Assembly: GCA_947252755.1 (NCBI GenBank)
Contig: CAMXWV010000002.1
Location: 233,168-297,167 of the forward strand
DNA from: an uncultured Dermabacter sp.
Lineage (GTDB): Bacteria; Actinomycetota; Actinomycetes; Actinomycetales; Dermabacteraceae
Reading direction: 5' to 3'
Length of the DNA: 64,000 bases
Shown here piece after piece: positions 51,720 through 59,303 of this stretch. A program made the translations under genes and the position numbers. The notes beneath the pieces were generated by a model that saw only the letters and a list, made by a program, of their open reading frames with translations, was not told where the DNA came from and ran no database searches. Within the stretch, counting starts at the first letter, position 1, and each line of letters begins with the position of its first letter.

Positions 51720-53177
51720 ATGTCAAGCACTACCCAGGAGCCGGCGCAGAAGCTGCCTCCCCTGACCCAGGGGCCGCACTCCCGCCGCCTCGGCATGGTC
51801 GCCCTCATTGCCACTTTCGGCGGCCTTCTCTTCGGCTATGACACGGGCGTCATCAACGGCGCTCTGCTGCCGATGACCGAGGAGCTCGGGCTGAACGCCT
51901 TCACCGAAGGTCTTGTCACATCCTCGCTGCTGTTCGGCGCCGCCGTCGGCGCGCTTGTATCCGGTCGGATCTCGGACGCGGTCGGCCGCCGCCCCACGAT
52001 CATCGGGCTCGCCATCCTCTTCTTCATCGGCGCTGTTGCCTGTGCTGCTGCACCGGGCCTGGCCGTGATGCTGATCGGCCGGGTTCTGCTCGGACTCGGT
52101 GTGGGCGGCGCCTCCGCCGTGGTGCCCGTGTTTCTTGCAGAGCTTGCTCCCTATGAGATCCGCGGCGCCCTCGCCGGCCGCAATGAGCTCATGATCGTCA
52201 CCGGGCAGCTCGCCGCCTTCGTGGTCAACGCCATCCTGGGAAACACACTCGGCCATATCGACGGGGTCTGGCGCATCATGCTCTCCGTGGCTGCGCTCCC
52301 CGCGATCGCGCTTTTCATCGGCATGCTGAGGGTGCCGGAATCGCCTCGCTGGCTGCTCTCCAAGGGTCGTCATGAGGAGGCTCTGGCAATTCTGTCCACG
52401 CTGCGCTCCAAGGAGCGAGCGGAGGCAGAGCATGAGGAGATCGCAATGGCCCTGCAGATGGAAGCGGAGCGGGATGATCAGCTCTCCCCTGGCGCAGCGT
52501 TCGCACAGCCCTGGTTCATCAAGGTTCTGCTGATCGCAGTTGCGGTCGCCATCTTCCAGCAGCTCACCGGCATCAACTCGGTTATGTACTACGGTCAGAA
52601 CCTGCTGACCGAATCCGGCTTCGAACGGGACGCGGCCCTGATCGCCAATATCGCCGCCGGCGTCATCGCGGTGATCGGCGCGGTGATCGCCCTGTGGATG
52701 ATGGACAAGGTCAACCGCCGTAAAACCATCATCACCGGCTATACCCTGGTTGCGCTGTCCCATGTGGCGATCGGAATCTTCTCCAATGTGATCGCCGCGG
52801 GCAACCCGATCCGGCCCTTCGTGATGCTCGCACTGATCGTGTTCTTCGTCGGCTCCATGCAGACCTTCCTGAATGTTGCCACCTGGGTGTGGCTCTCAGA
52901 GATCTTCCCGCTGCGAGTGCGCGCCTTCGGCATGGGCGTCTCCGTGTTCTGCCTGTGGATCGCCAACGCCGGGCTGTCCCTCGCCTTCCCCACGCTCCTT
53001 GAAGTACTCGGGCTCACCGGACTGTTCGGGGGCTTTGCCGCGGTCAACCTGATCGCAGTGATCATCATGGTGAAGTTCCTGCCTGACACCCATGGCCGCA
53101 CCCTGGAACAGGTGGAAGAGGGAGTTATGGACGGCACCATCTACCCGGGCAAGAACCACGTGCCCGCTCACGCCTGA
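51720..53177 (+). CDS. iolT: MFS sugar/inositol:H+ symporter
   Basis: A 485-residue sugar-porter family protein with 12 helices. Marks are FGGLLFGYDTGVINGALLPM in helix 1, GRISDAVGRRPTI (motif A), PVFLAELAPYEIRGAL (sugar-porter PESPR-region equivalent), MLRVPESPRWLLSKGR, QQLTGINSVMYYG in helix 7 and FLPDTHGRTLEQVEE at the end. The position in the inositol locus and similarity to IolT1/IolT2-type proteins indicate myo-inositol uptake; such transporters can also carry glucose or xylose. TTGACA at 51649 and ATGTACAT (51677-51684) lie upstream, but no good -10 is seen at normal spacing. Confidence 0.9.
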   Translation: MSSTTQEPAQKLPPLTQGPHSRRLGMVALIATFGGLLFGYDTGVINGALLPMTEELGLNAFTEGLVTSSLLFGAAVGALVSGRISDAVGRRPTIIGLAILFFIGAVACAAAPGLAVMLIGRVLLGLGVGGASAVVPVFLAELAPYEIRGALAGRNELMIVTGQLAAFVVNAILGNTLGHIDGVWRIMLSVAALPAIALFIGMLRVPESPRWLLSKGRHEEALAILSTLRSKERAEAEHEEIAMALQMEAERDDQLSPGAAFAQPWFIKVLLIAVAVAIFQQLTGINSVMYYGQNLLTESGFERDAALIANIAAGVIAVIGAVIALWMMDKVNRRKTIITGYTLVALSHVAIGIFSNVIAAGNPIRPFVMLALIVFFVGSMQTFLNVATWVWLSEIFPLRVRAFGMGVSVFCLWIANAGLSLAFPTLLEVLGLTGLFGGFAAVNLIAVIIMVKFLPDTHGRTLEQVEEGVMDGTIYPGKNHVPAHA

Positions 53178-53290
53178 TCATCAACGCGTTTCTCTCACCG
53201 GCCCGTGGCCGCGTCACCGACGCAGCCGCGGGCCTGCGGCATTCCCCCTCACAGCGCCCGCATCATCGGGCTGGATCAGAAAGGGTTGTC

Positions 53291-54079
53291 ATGACCACCG
53301 GACTGCTCACGTCAAAGTCTGTTCTCATCAGCGGCGCCACCCAAGGACTCGGCCGCGCCATTGCCATAGCGGCCGCGCATCAGGGCGCAGACCGCATCGC
53401 CATAACCGGCCGCAATAAGGAGCGCGGCGCCGCAGTTGCCGACGAGCTCACCGCACTCGGCGCTCGCGCACTCTTCATTCCCACCGACCTGGAGAGCGTT
53501 GATTCTGCACGCGCATCGGTCGCGGCGGCGATTGATGCTTTCGACACCCTGGACTGCGTGGTCAACTCGGCGGGCCTGACCACCCGCGGCAGCATGCTCG
53601 GCACCGATCAGGAGCTCTTTGACCAGCACATGGCTGTCAACGTGCGCGCCCCGTTCTTCATCATGCAGGCCGCGATCGCGCACATGAAAGAACACGGCAT
53701 TGAGGGCACGATCGTCAACATCATCACCACCAGCTCCAAGGGCGGCACGCCATCCCTGGTGCCGTATGCGATCTCCAAAGCAGCGCTTGCTGCAGCAACG
53801 AAGAACGCAGCGAATTCTCATCGCTGGGATCGGATCCGCATCAACGGTGTGAACATCGGCTGGACCGCCACGCCCGGGGAGGACTCGATCCAGCGCGAGT
53901 TCCACGGCGCGGATGATTCCTGGTTGGAGAAGGCGAATGCATCGCAGCCGATGGGCAAACTCGGCCAGCCGGACGAGATCGCCGATTTTGTGGTGTTCCT
54001 GCTGTCCGCGCGCAGCGGCGTAGTCAACGGGTCGATCATTGATTGGGATCAGACCGTGTGGGGCTGCGAAGACGACTGA
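53291..54079 (+). CDS. Short-chain dehydrogenase/reductase
   Basis: A 262-residue classical SDR. The NAD(P) site is GATQGLG (15-21), NSAG is at 92-95, and the catalytic Tyr159 and Lys163 are in YAISK with Ser148 upstream. The C-terminus (RINGVNIGWTATPGEDSIQREFHGADDSW, SGVVNGSIIDWDQTVWG) is family-typical. It is the last rightward gene of the inositol locus, 113 bp after iolT. It may oxidise or reduce an inositol isomer or a keto-sugar; the substrate is unknown. Confidence 0.85.
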   Translation: MTTGLLTSKSVLISGATQGLGRAIAIAAAHQGADRIAITGRNKERGAAVADELTALGARALFIPTDLESVDSARASVAAAIDAFDTLDCVVNSAGLTTRGSMLGTDQELFDQHMAVNVRAPFFIMQAAIAHMKEHGIEGTIVNIITTSSKGGTPSLVPYAISKAALAAATKNAANSHRWDRIRINGVNIGWTATPGEDSIQREFHGADDSWLEKANASQPMGKLGQPDEIADFVVFLLSARSGVVNGSIIDWDQTVWGCEDD

Positions 54080-54090
54080 TCCGCACAGAC

Positions 54091-54168
54091 GCGAAGGCGG
54101 CCGCCCTGTCAGGAGATGGGAAGCGACCGCCTTCGCCGGCAAGGGGCGCCAGCGCAGCGCTGGCGCCC
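54091..54168. terminator. Two hairpins between convergent genes
   Basis: GCGAAGGCGG (54091-54100) pairs with CCGCCTTCGC (54127-54136). A second, very tight stem spans 54144-54168, with 12-base arms (GGGCGCCAGCGC) around a single central A. Neither has a T run. They lie between the rightward SDR and the leftward tautomerase and probably act on both. Confidence 0.65.
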
Positions 54169-54175
54169 GAGGGTC

Positions 54176-54568
54176 TCAGCTCAGCGCACCGGTGAGGAAC
54201 TGGGCCTCACCACGGCCGAAGGACCAGTCGGCGTCGCCGTTCTCCACAATGCTCACCAGCACATCACTCGGTTCGATTCCCACGCGCTCCTTGAGGTTGG
54301 TGGTGAGCAGTTCGTACAGGCGCACCTTCGACTGCTCAGTGCGTGCTCGGCTGGCGTAGCGGAACACGACCAGGCGCTCAGTGCGCTCGATGCCGAGGCC
54401 CGTGTCCAGGATGCTCATCTCAAACGGCTCATGCTGGGTGAGGATCACGTAGCGGTCCCGCTCCGGCACCTCGAACGCCTCCACCATGGCGTCATGGGAG
54501 GCGTCGATGATCGCCTTGAGCTCCTCTTCGGGGCGGCCGCGCAGAACGTCGATGTTGACAAGGGGCAT
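54176..54568 (-). CDS. Tautomerase-superfamily protein
   Basis: A 130-residue protein of the tautomerase family. The ATG at 54568 has AAGGAG upstream and is directly followed by Pro (MPLVNIDVLRG), the catalytic N-terminal proline after Met removal. The length is about twice that of 4-oxalocrotonate tautomerase, fitting the fused beta-alpha-beta Tautomerase_2 group. Family-typical segments are DASHDAMVEAFEVPERDRYVILTQHEPFEM and LLTTNLKERVGIEPSDVLVSIVEN. It is convergent with the SDR at the end of the inositol locus, with a GntR-type palindrome upstream. A role in keto-enol conversion of an inosose-derived compound is only a guess. Confidence 0.85.
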   Translation of the reverse strand: MPLVNIDVLRGRPEEELKAIIDASHDAMVEAFEVPERDRYVILTQHEPFEMSILDTGLGIERTERLVVFRYASRARTEQSKVRLYELLTTNLKERVGIEPSDVLVSIVENGDADWSFGRGEAQFLTGALS

Positions 54569-54626
54569 GATGACTCCTTCTTCGGGGTGACTGCTCGCCC
54601 CTCCACTCTGCCACCGCACTCGCTAT

Positions 54627-54638
54627 TTGTCTAGACAT
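54627..54638 (-). promoter_or_regulatory. GntR-type operator candidate upstream of the tautomerase
   Basis: The perfect palindrome TGTCTAGACA (54628-54637) within TTGTCTAGACAT fits the GTnTAnAC rule for HutC-type GntR proteins. It lies ~60 bp before the tautomerase start and resembles the site at 49663. Confidence 0.6.
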
Positions 54639-54774
54639 AGCAAGCCTGCTTCTGCGGGCACCGCCGCGCATCAGCCCTGCCGCGCGGGATGCGCTTCACA
54701 GACCGCTTCCCCGTTCTTGTTTGTCCGGTCATAATAGAGATGTTCATCCCCATCTGCCACGAAAGGAGAACCGC

Positions 54775-55290
54775 ATGAGCCGCTCCTCAGTCGGTTCGCT
54801 GAGCCTCCGCAACTTCGATATCCGCACCGCCTCTACCTATTCCGCTGAAGGCGCCGTCGTCGTCGGCGTTTCCGGAAGCTCCGGCTCGCCGGTTGCTGTG
54901 GCGTGGGCGTATGACCTCGCTCAGCGCCTGAACGTTCCGCTGGTCGCAGTGCGCGCCTACCGCGGTCCGGGCGCCGCATCATCCGCACTGCTCGGCACCC
55001 GCACCCTCCTGGAGCGCTCACCGGCCAACCTGGCCGAAACCGCCAACCGCGAACTGATCACCCACGTCACCAAGGCCATCGGTGAAAAGGCTGCGCAGAC
55101 GGTTGTGTACCGCGTTGTGGAGGGCGAGCGCCGCAGCGTTCTCGTGGACTCCTCCCGCAATGCCGCGCTGCTGGTCATCGACTCCCCGCCAAACCGCGGC
55201 CTCTCCGCAGACGCGCCGTTCTCCCGCACACTGCTGAACCACGCGCAGTGCCCCGTGGTGACGATGCCTCCGCGGGTTGCCGGATACTGA
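54775..55290 (+). CDS. Universal stress protein
   Basis: A 171-residue single-domain USP. The ATG at 54775 has AAAGGAG upstream. VVVGVSGSSGSPVAVAWAYDLAQRLNVPLVAVRAY (about 27-61) is the first beta-alpha-beta unit. The ATP-binding signature near the end (DSPPNRGLSADAPFSRTLLNHAQCPVVTMP) is only partly conserved. Its cellular target is unknown. It stands alone between the inositol locus and the osmoprotectant transporter. Confidence 0.85.
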   Translation: MSRSSVGSLSLRNFDIRTASTYSAEGAVVVGVSGSSGSPVAVAWAYDLAQRLNVPLVAVRAYRGPGAASSALLGTRTLLERSPANLAETANRELITHVTKAIGEKAAQTVVYRVVEGERRSVLVDSSRNAALLVIDSPPNRGLSADAPFSRTLLNHAQCPVVTMPPRVAGY

Positions 55291-55311
55291 ATCGCCTCTG
55301 ACCCAGCACAA

Positions 55312-55348
55312 GAGCGCCGCCCCTGCGCACAGTGGGGCGGCGCTCTTT
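55312..55348. terminator. Bidirectional terminator
   Basis: A 12-bp perfect stem, GAGCGCCGCCCC (55312-55323) with GGGGCGGCGCTC (55334-55345), followed by TTTC. It separates the USP gene from the convergent osmoprotectant operon. Confidence 0.85.
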
Positions 55349-55367
55349 CACTCCTGCTCGACCTGGC

Positions 55368-56300
55368 TCACAGGAGTCCCTGCTCCTGCAGCCATGCCGT
55401 GGCGATCTCAGCGGATCCTGCCCCGGAGTCCACGCTGTTCGTGTTGAGGGTGACGAGCTCGTCGGTGGTAAGCTTCTGGTTCACTTGGGTGATCGCATCC
55501 TGGTATTTCTGCTCAAGGGCGCTCTTCACCATCGGGGTCACGTTCTGCGGAAGCACCAGCGCTTTCGGGTCCTCGAGCGTGACCAACGTGTTCTTTTCGA
55601 TCGCCGGGTCCGCGGAGTAGATGTTCGCAATCTGCACGGAGCCGTCCATGAGCGCTTTCACGGTCAGCGGGCCGCCAGAGTCCTCCACGGGAACCAGGGT
55701 CACATCCACGCCGTAGGTGTCTTTCAGCCCCTTCGGCCCAAACGGTCGTGTTTCGAATTCGCTGTTAGCCGCGACTTTCAGGTCTGTGATGCCGGCCAGG
55801 TCTTCCAGGGACGTCAGACTGTGCTGCTGGGCGAATTCGGGGGTCACGTTGAAGGAGTCCTGGTCGGATGCGTCCGCGCTCGCCAGCACGCTCCACCCGT
55901 CCGGCATGGCCTGTGCGAGCGCTGAATCGATCTCCTCCCGGGTAGCGGCCGTCGCGTTCCTATCCAGGTACTGGAGAGTGGCGCCGCTGTATTCGGGGAA
56001 CACGTCGAGCGCACCGGATTGGATCTCGGACATGTACACCTCACGCTGGCCGATCCGGTACTGGCGGTCAACTGTGCCGCCGGCCTTCTCAATCACCTGG
56101 GCATAGAGTTCGGCGATGATCTCGTTGGAGTAGTAGTCCTGGCAGCCGACGCGGATGGCTGAACCCACGGCCTGGCCGCCCGCGTCGGATCCGGAGCCGC
56201 CTTCCTGACGGAGCGGGTCGCCGCCGCAGGCGGTGAGAGCGGCTGCTGCGGCGGCGAGGGCGCCGGCGCCGAGAGCGCGTCGGGTGATTCGTGAGGTCAT
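55368..56300 (-). CDS. opuCC: Osmoprotectant ABC transporter, substrate-binding lipoprotein
   Basis: A 310-residue OpuAC-domain protein. The N-terminus is a lipoprotein signal (MTSRITRRALGAGAL...LTAC) with Cys25 as the lipidation site. The binding domain has VGCQDYYSNEIIAELYAQVIEKAGGTVDRQ, DVFPEYSGATLQYL and VQIANIYSADPAI, typical of glycine betaine/choline/carnitine binding proteins of the OpuC/ProX type. It is the last gene of the four-gene leftward operon. Confidence 0.93.
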   Translation of the reverse strand: MTSRITRRALGAGALAAAAAALTACGGDPLRQEGGSGSDAGGQAVGSAIRVGCQDYYSNEIIAELYAQVIEKAGGTVDRQYRIGQREVYMSEIQSGALDVFPEYSGATLQYLDRNATAATREEIDSALAQAMPDGWSVLASADASDQDSFNVTPEFAQQHSLTSLEDLAGITDLKVAANSEFETRPFGPKGLKDTYGVDVTLVPVEDSGGPLTVKALMDGSVQIANIYSADPAIEKNTLVTLEDPKALVLPQNVTPMVKSALEQKYQDAITQVNQKLTTDELVTLNTNSVDSGAGSAEIATAWLQEQGLL

Positions 56301-56335
56301 AGCGATGTCGCTTTCGTGGTTGAGGTGAACAGCGG

Positions 56336-57019
56336 TCAGGTGGTCAGCGCGTCGGCGGGGCGGGCGATCCCTTTCGGTCGGAGGCTGCGCTGAAGGGCGG
56401 CAAGGAGAAGGTCGGACACGATGGCCAGGGTCACCACCAGCACTGACCCGGCCAGCATCATCGGGTAGTCAGAGGTTTTGAGGCCCAGGAAGATCAGCGT
56501 GCCCAGGCTGCTGTTGCCCACGTAGCTGGCGAGCATGGCGGTGGCGAGCACCTGGAGGAACGCGGAGCGGATTCCGCCCAGGATCAGCTCCATTCCCAGC
56601 GGGATCTCCACCCGGGTGAGGATCTGCAGTTCCGTCATGCCCTGGGCGCGGGCGCCGTCTGTCACGGTGCGCGGAACGGACTCCAGGCCGGAATAGGCAC
56701 CGGCAAGGATGGACGGCACTGCGAGCACCACGAACGCAAGCGTGGGCGCTTCCAGGCCGATGCCGAAGATCAGCGCCAGCAGGGTGAGCAGACCGAGCGT
56801 GGGCAGCGCACGAGCAAGGCCGGTGACTAGCACGGCGAGGGAGCGGAAGCGGCCCGTGTGACCCACGTACAAGCCCACCGGCAGCGCCACCAGTATTGCC
56901 GCGCCCACGCCGAGCAGCGTGAACCCCAGGTGCTGCCACATCAGGTGGAGGTACCCGGTGGGCCCGGTGATGTTCGCGGGGTCCAGCACCCAGCGGATCG
57001 CATCCAGCAGGTAGTTCAT
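56336..57019 (-). CDS. opuCD: Osmoprotectant ABC transporter permease (second)
   Basis: A 227-residue permease with about six helices. The ATG at 57019 overlaps the first permease stop (ATGA). It carries HLGFTLLGVGAAILVALPVGLYVGHTGRFRSL, ARALPTLGLLTLLALIFGIGLEAPTLAFVVLAVPSILAGAYSGLESV and the EAA-like loop DGARAQGMTELQILTRVEIPLGMELILGGIRSA. Pairs with the neighbouring permease. Confidence 0.93.
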   Translation of the reverse strand: MNYLLDAIRWVLDPANITGPTGYLHLMWQHLGFTLLGVGAAILVALPVGLYVGHTGRFRSLAVLVTGLARALPTLGLLTLLALIFGIGLEAPTLAFVVLAVPSILAGAYSGLESVPRTVTDGARAQGMTELQILTRVEIPLGMELILGGIRSAFLQVLATAMLASYVGNSSLGTLIFLGLKTSDYPMMLAGSVLVVTLAIVSDLLLAALQRSLRPKGIARPADALTT

Positions 57020-57663
57020 GCGCGCACCCCCGCCTTCTTCTGCCACGGCATCGCAATCCGCCCGATCAGCACCAGCAGCTGGTCAAGCACCAGCGCAAGC
57101 AGCGCGGTCAGAACAATGCCCGCCAGGATCGACGGCATCAGTGCGCGCTGGAACCCGTCGGTGAACAGGGAGCCGAGGCTTGGCACACCGAGCACGGCCC
57201 CCACGGTGGCAAGGGACACGGTACTCACGGTGACCACGCGCAGCCCAGCCAGCAGCGCCGGCCCGGCAAGCGGCAGCTCCACCGCAACGATCCGGTGCAG
57301 CGGAGCGTACCCCTGCGCGGTGGCGGAGCGGATCGTGTCCCGGTCCACCGCGGAGAATGCGTCGGCGGCCACGGGGATCAGCAGGGCCAGGCCGTAGAGC
57401 GTCAGCGCAATGATGACGTTCACCTGACTGCGCAGCGGAATGCCGGTGATCAGCGGCAACACGATGAACAGCGGCAGGGAAGGCAGCGCGTAGAAGAGCG
57501 CGGAGCCGAGCGTGATCGGAGTGCGCAGGCGGCGCGAGCGGACTGCGAAGCGTGCGATCGGCACCGCGATGAGGAAGCTCAGCAGAATCGGCGGCACGCT
57601 CAGCACAAGGTGATCCACCAGGCGGGCGGCCAGGATGGAGGTATTGGCAAGGATCCAGTTCAC
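57016..57663 (-). CDS. opuCB: Osmoprotectant ABC transporter permease (first)
   Basis: A 215-residue permease of the same family, with HLVLSVPPILLSFLIAVPIARFA, LPSLPLFIVLPLITGIPL and the EAA loop RSATAQGYAPLHRIVAVELPLAGPALLAGLRVV. Its start overlaps the ATPase stop by 4 bases. The two permeases form the channel for compatible-solute import. Confidence 0.93.
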   Translation of the reverse strand: MNWILANTSILAARLVDHLVLSVPPILLSFLIAVPIARFAVRSRRLRTPITLGSALFYALPSLPLFIVLPLITGIPLRSQVNVIIALTLYGLALLIPVAADAFSAVDRDTIRSATAQGYAPLHRIVAVELPLAGPALLAGLRVVTVSTVSLATVGAVLGVPSLGSLFTDGFQRALMPSILAGIVLTALLALVLDQLLVLIGRIAMPWQKKAGVRA

Positions 57664-58499
57664 GGGCTGCTCACTCGGGCCGGCTGCGGGTTCTGGAGCA
57701 CACCTGCGGGCGTGCCGTCCGCGTCGAACAGCACGGTGCGGCCGTTCACCTCACGGGCAGTGAGCTCGCGGCCGGAGGCCTCCTCCCCCACGAAGCTGCG
57801 CACGAAATCATCCGCGGGGCGGGAGAGGAAGTCTTCGGGCGGGCCGGCCTGTGCGATCCGCCCGCCGGTGCGCAGCAGCACCACCTCATCCCCGATCAGC
57901 ATGGCTTCGTTGAAATCGTGGGTCACGAAGATAATGGTTTTGGCCAGCTCCGACTGGATGCGGAGCATCTCATCCTGCAGCTCCCGCCGCACGATCGGGT
58001 CCACGGCACCGAATGGTTCGTCCATGAGCAGAATGTTCGGGTCCGGGGCGAGCGCGCGGGCCACGCCCACCCGCTGCTGCTGACCGCCGGACAGCTGAGC
58101 CGGGTAGCGCTTGGCCAGCGCCGCATCCAGCCCCACCAGTTCCATCATCTCGAGGGAACGGGTGCGTGCACTCGCGCGGTCCATGCCGTTCAGCCGCAGC
58201 ACGGTGGACACGTTGTCCAGCACAGTGCGGTGCGGAAGGAGTCCCGAGGCCTGCATGACGTAGCCGATGCGGCGGCGCAGTTTCACCGGGTCCTGGGCGG
58301 CCACGTCCTCACCGTCCACCAGGATCCGTCCGTCGGTGGGCTCCACCATCCGGTTCACCATCCGCAGCAGCGTGGTCTTGCCGGAGCCGGATGTGCCAAC
58401 GAACGCGGTCGCCGTGCGGGAATCGATCTGGTGACTGAACTCCTCCACGGCGAGGGTGCCGTCCGGGTATTGCTTGCTCACGGATTCGAACGAGATCAT
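57660..58499 (-). CDS. opuCA: Osmoprotectant ABC transporter ATPase
   Basis: A 279-residue ATPase. The ATG at 58499 is preferred because GAGGAG lies 4-5 nt before it; a GTG four codons upstream is the alternative. Walker A GTSGSGKT (35-42), signature LSGGQQQR (about 129-136), Walker B ILLMDEPFGAVD. The family's C-terminal CBS domains are missing: after residue ~230 only a short tail (about 50 residues) remains, so ionic-strength gating through CBS domains is not expected. First gene of the operon, divergent from the GtrA gene. Confidence 0.94.
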   Translation of the reverse strand: MISFESVSKQYPDGTLAVEEFSHQIDSRTATAFVGTSGSGKTTLLRMVNRMVEPTDGRILVDGEDVAAQDPVKLRRRIGYVMQASGLLPHRTVLDNVSTVLRLNGMDRASARTRSLEMMELVGLDAALAKRYPAQLSGGQQQRVGVARALAPDPNILLMDEPFGAVDPIVRRELQDEMLRIQSELAKTIIFVTHDFNEAMLIGDEVVLLRTGGRIAQAGPPEDFLSRPADDFVRSFVGEEASGRELTAREVNGRTVLFDADGTPAGVLQNPQPARVSSP

Positions 58500-58573
58500 G
58501 CTTCTCCTCACGGAACGGTCTCATGAGGGTAGTCATGTCCACCTGGCAAGCATCTGGCCACGGCGCGCTCCGG

Positions 58574-58579
58574 TAGCCT
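58574..58579 (+). promoter_or_regulatory. Leaderless -10 box (TAGCCT)
   Basis: TAGCCT followed by 8 nt and the GTG at 58588. No ribosome-binding site precedes this start. Confidence 0.45.
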
Positions 58580-58587
58580 TGACCGCT

Positions 58588-59073
58588 GTGACCTCCGCCC
58601 CCACCGACTCCCCGCCCGCGCCCGACGGGTGGCGCCACCGCACCTGGCAGGCCTCTAAGTTCCTCATCGTGGGCGGCCTGGTCTTCTTCTTCGACGCAGC
58701 CCTCTACAACCTGCTCGTATTCTTCTCCCCCGAAACCGGCTTCAGCGCCGGCTCGCGCGGCATCCTGTTCAACCACCCGGTGACCGCAAAGGTGCTCACC
58801 ATCGCCGTTGCATCGGTTCTGACGTATCTGGGCAATCGGCTGTGGACCTATCAGGAGCGCACAGTGGAGCGCACCAGCCGTTCGGTGGTGGCGTTCATCG
58901 TGGTGAATGTGATCGCGTCGGCCCTGCAGCTGGGCTGCCTGGCGTTCTCCCGCTATGTGCTGGGATTGGATTCCGTGCTGGCGGACAACATCTCCGGCAC
59001 GCTGATCGGGCAGGTCCTCTCCACCGGGTTCCGGTTCGTGATGTACGGCCGGGTGGTTTTTCCGAAACGGTGA
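58588..59073 (+). CDS. GtrA-family membrane protein
   Basis: A 161-residue protein with four hydrophobic helices. The domain opens KFLIVGGLVFFFDAALYNLLVF, followed by HPVTAKVLTIAVASVLTYLGNRLWTYQER, the typical GtrA loop, and ends TGFRFVMYGRVVFPKR. GtrA proteins move or position undecaprenyl-linked sugars for cell-envelope glycans. The GTG at 58588 is chosen because the -10 box sits 8 nt upstream; the frame is open further upstream but antisense to opuCA. Confidence 0.88.
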   Translation: MTSAPTDSPPAPDGWRHRTWQASKFLIVGGLVFFFDAALYNLLVFFSPETGFSAGSRGILFNHPVTAKVLTIAVASVLTYLGNRLWTYQERTVERTSRSVVAFIVVNVIASALQLGCLAFSRYVLGLDSVLADNISGTLIGQVLSTGFRFVMYGRVVFPKR

Positions 59074-59246
59074 CGCGCGCACTCTGAGGGGCGTGCTCTG
59101 GGGGTGCGCCCGTTCTGGTGCGGCGAAGCGGCAGCGCTGGGGCAGGTGAGCGGCAGCGCTGAGGCGTTTGAACGGCCGCGCTGGGGTGTTTGAGCCGCAG
59201 CGATGGGCCGGGACGATCGAGGGCACACCACGCCTTCGCCGACGCA

Positions 59247-59291
59247 TAGACTGGGCTGCATCCTCACAATCGACAGTGCATCCTCACAATC
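59247..59291 (+). promoter_or_regulatory. mtlA promoter with two direct CCTCACAATC motifs
   Basis: TAGACT (59247-59252) is a good -10. CCTCACAATC occurs at 59262-59271 and 59282-59291, 20 bp apart, inside two 17-bp direct copies of TGCATCCTCACAATCGA. They begin at about the expected start site, a repressor or antiterminator position. The same 10-mer occurs inverted at the ptsH promoter. Upstream, 59130-59220 holds GCAGCGCTG/GCGTTTGA repeats and no gene. Confidence 0.6.
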
Positions 59292-59303
59292 GAAGGAGTC
59301 ACG

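Noticed and set aside
54721..54732. TTGTCCGGTCAT as another GntR site
   Set aside because: It resembles the operator by letters but is not a palindrome.
54721..54774. Upstream TTG start for the universal stress protein
   Set aside because: The ATG at 54775 has AAAGGAG at correct spacing, and the added residues are not conserved-looking.
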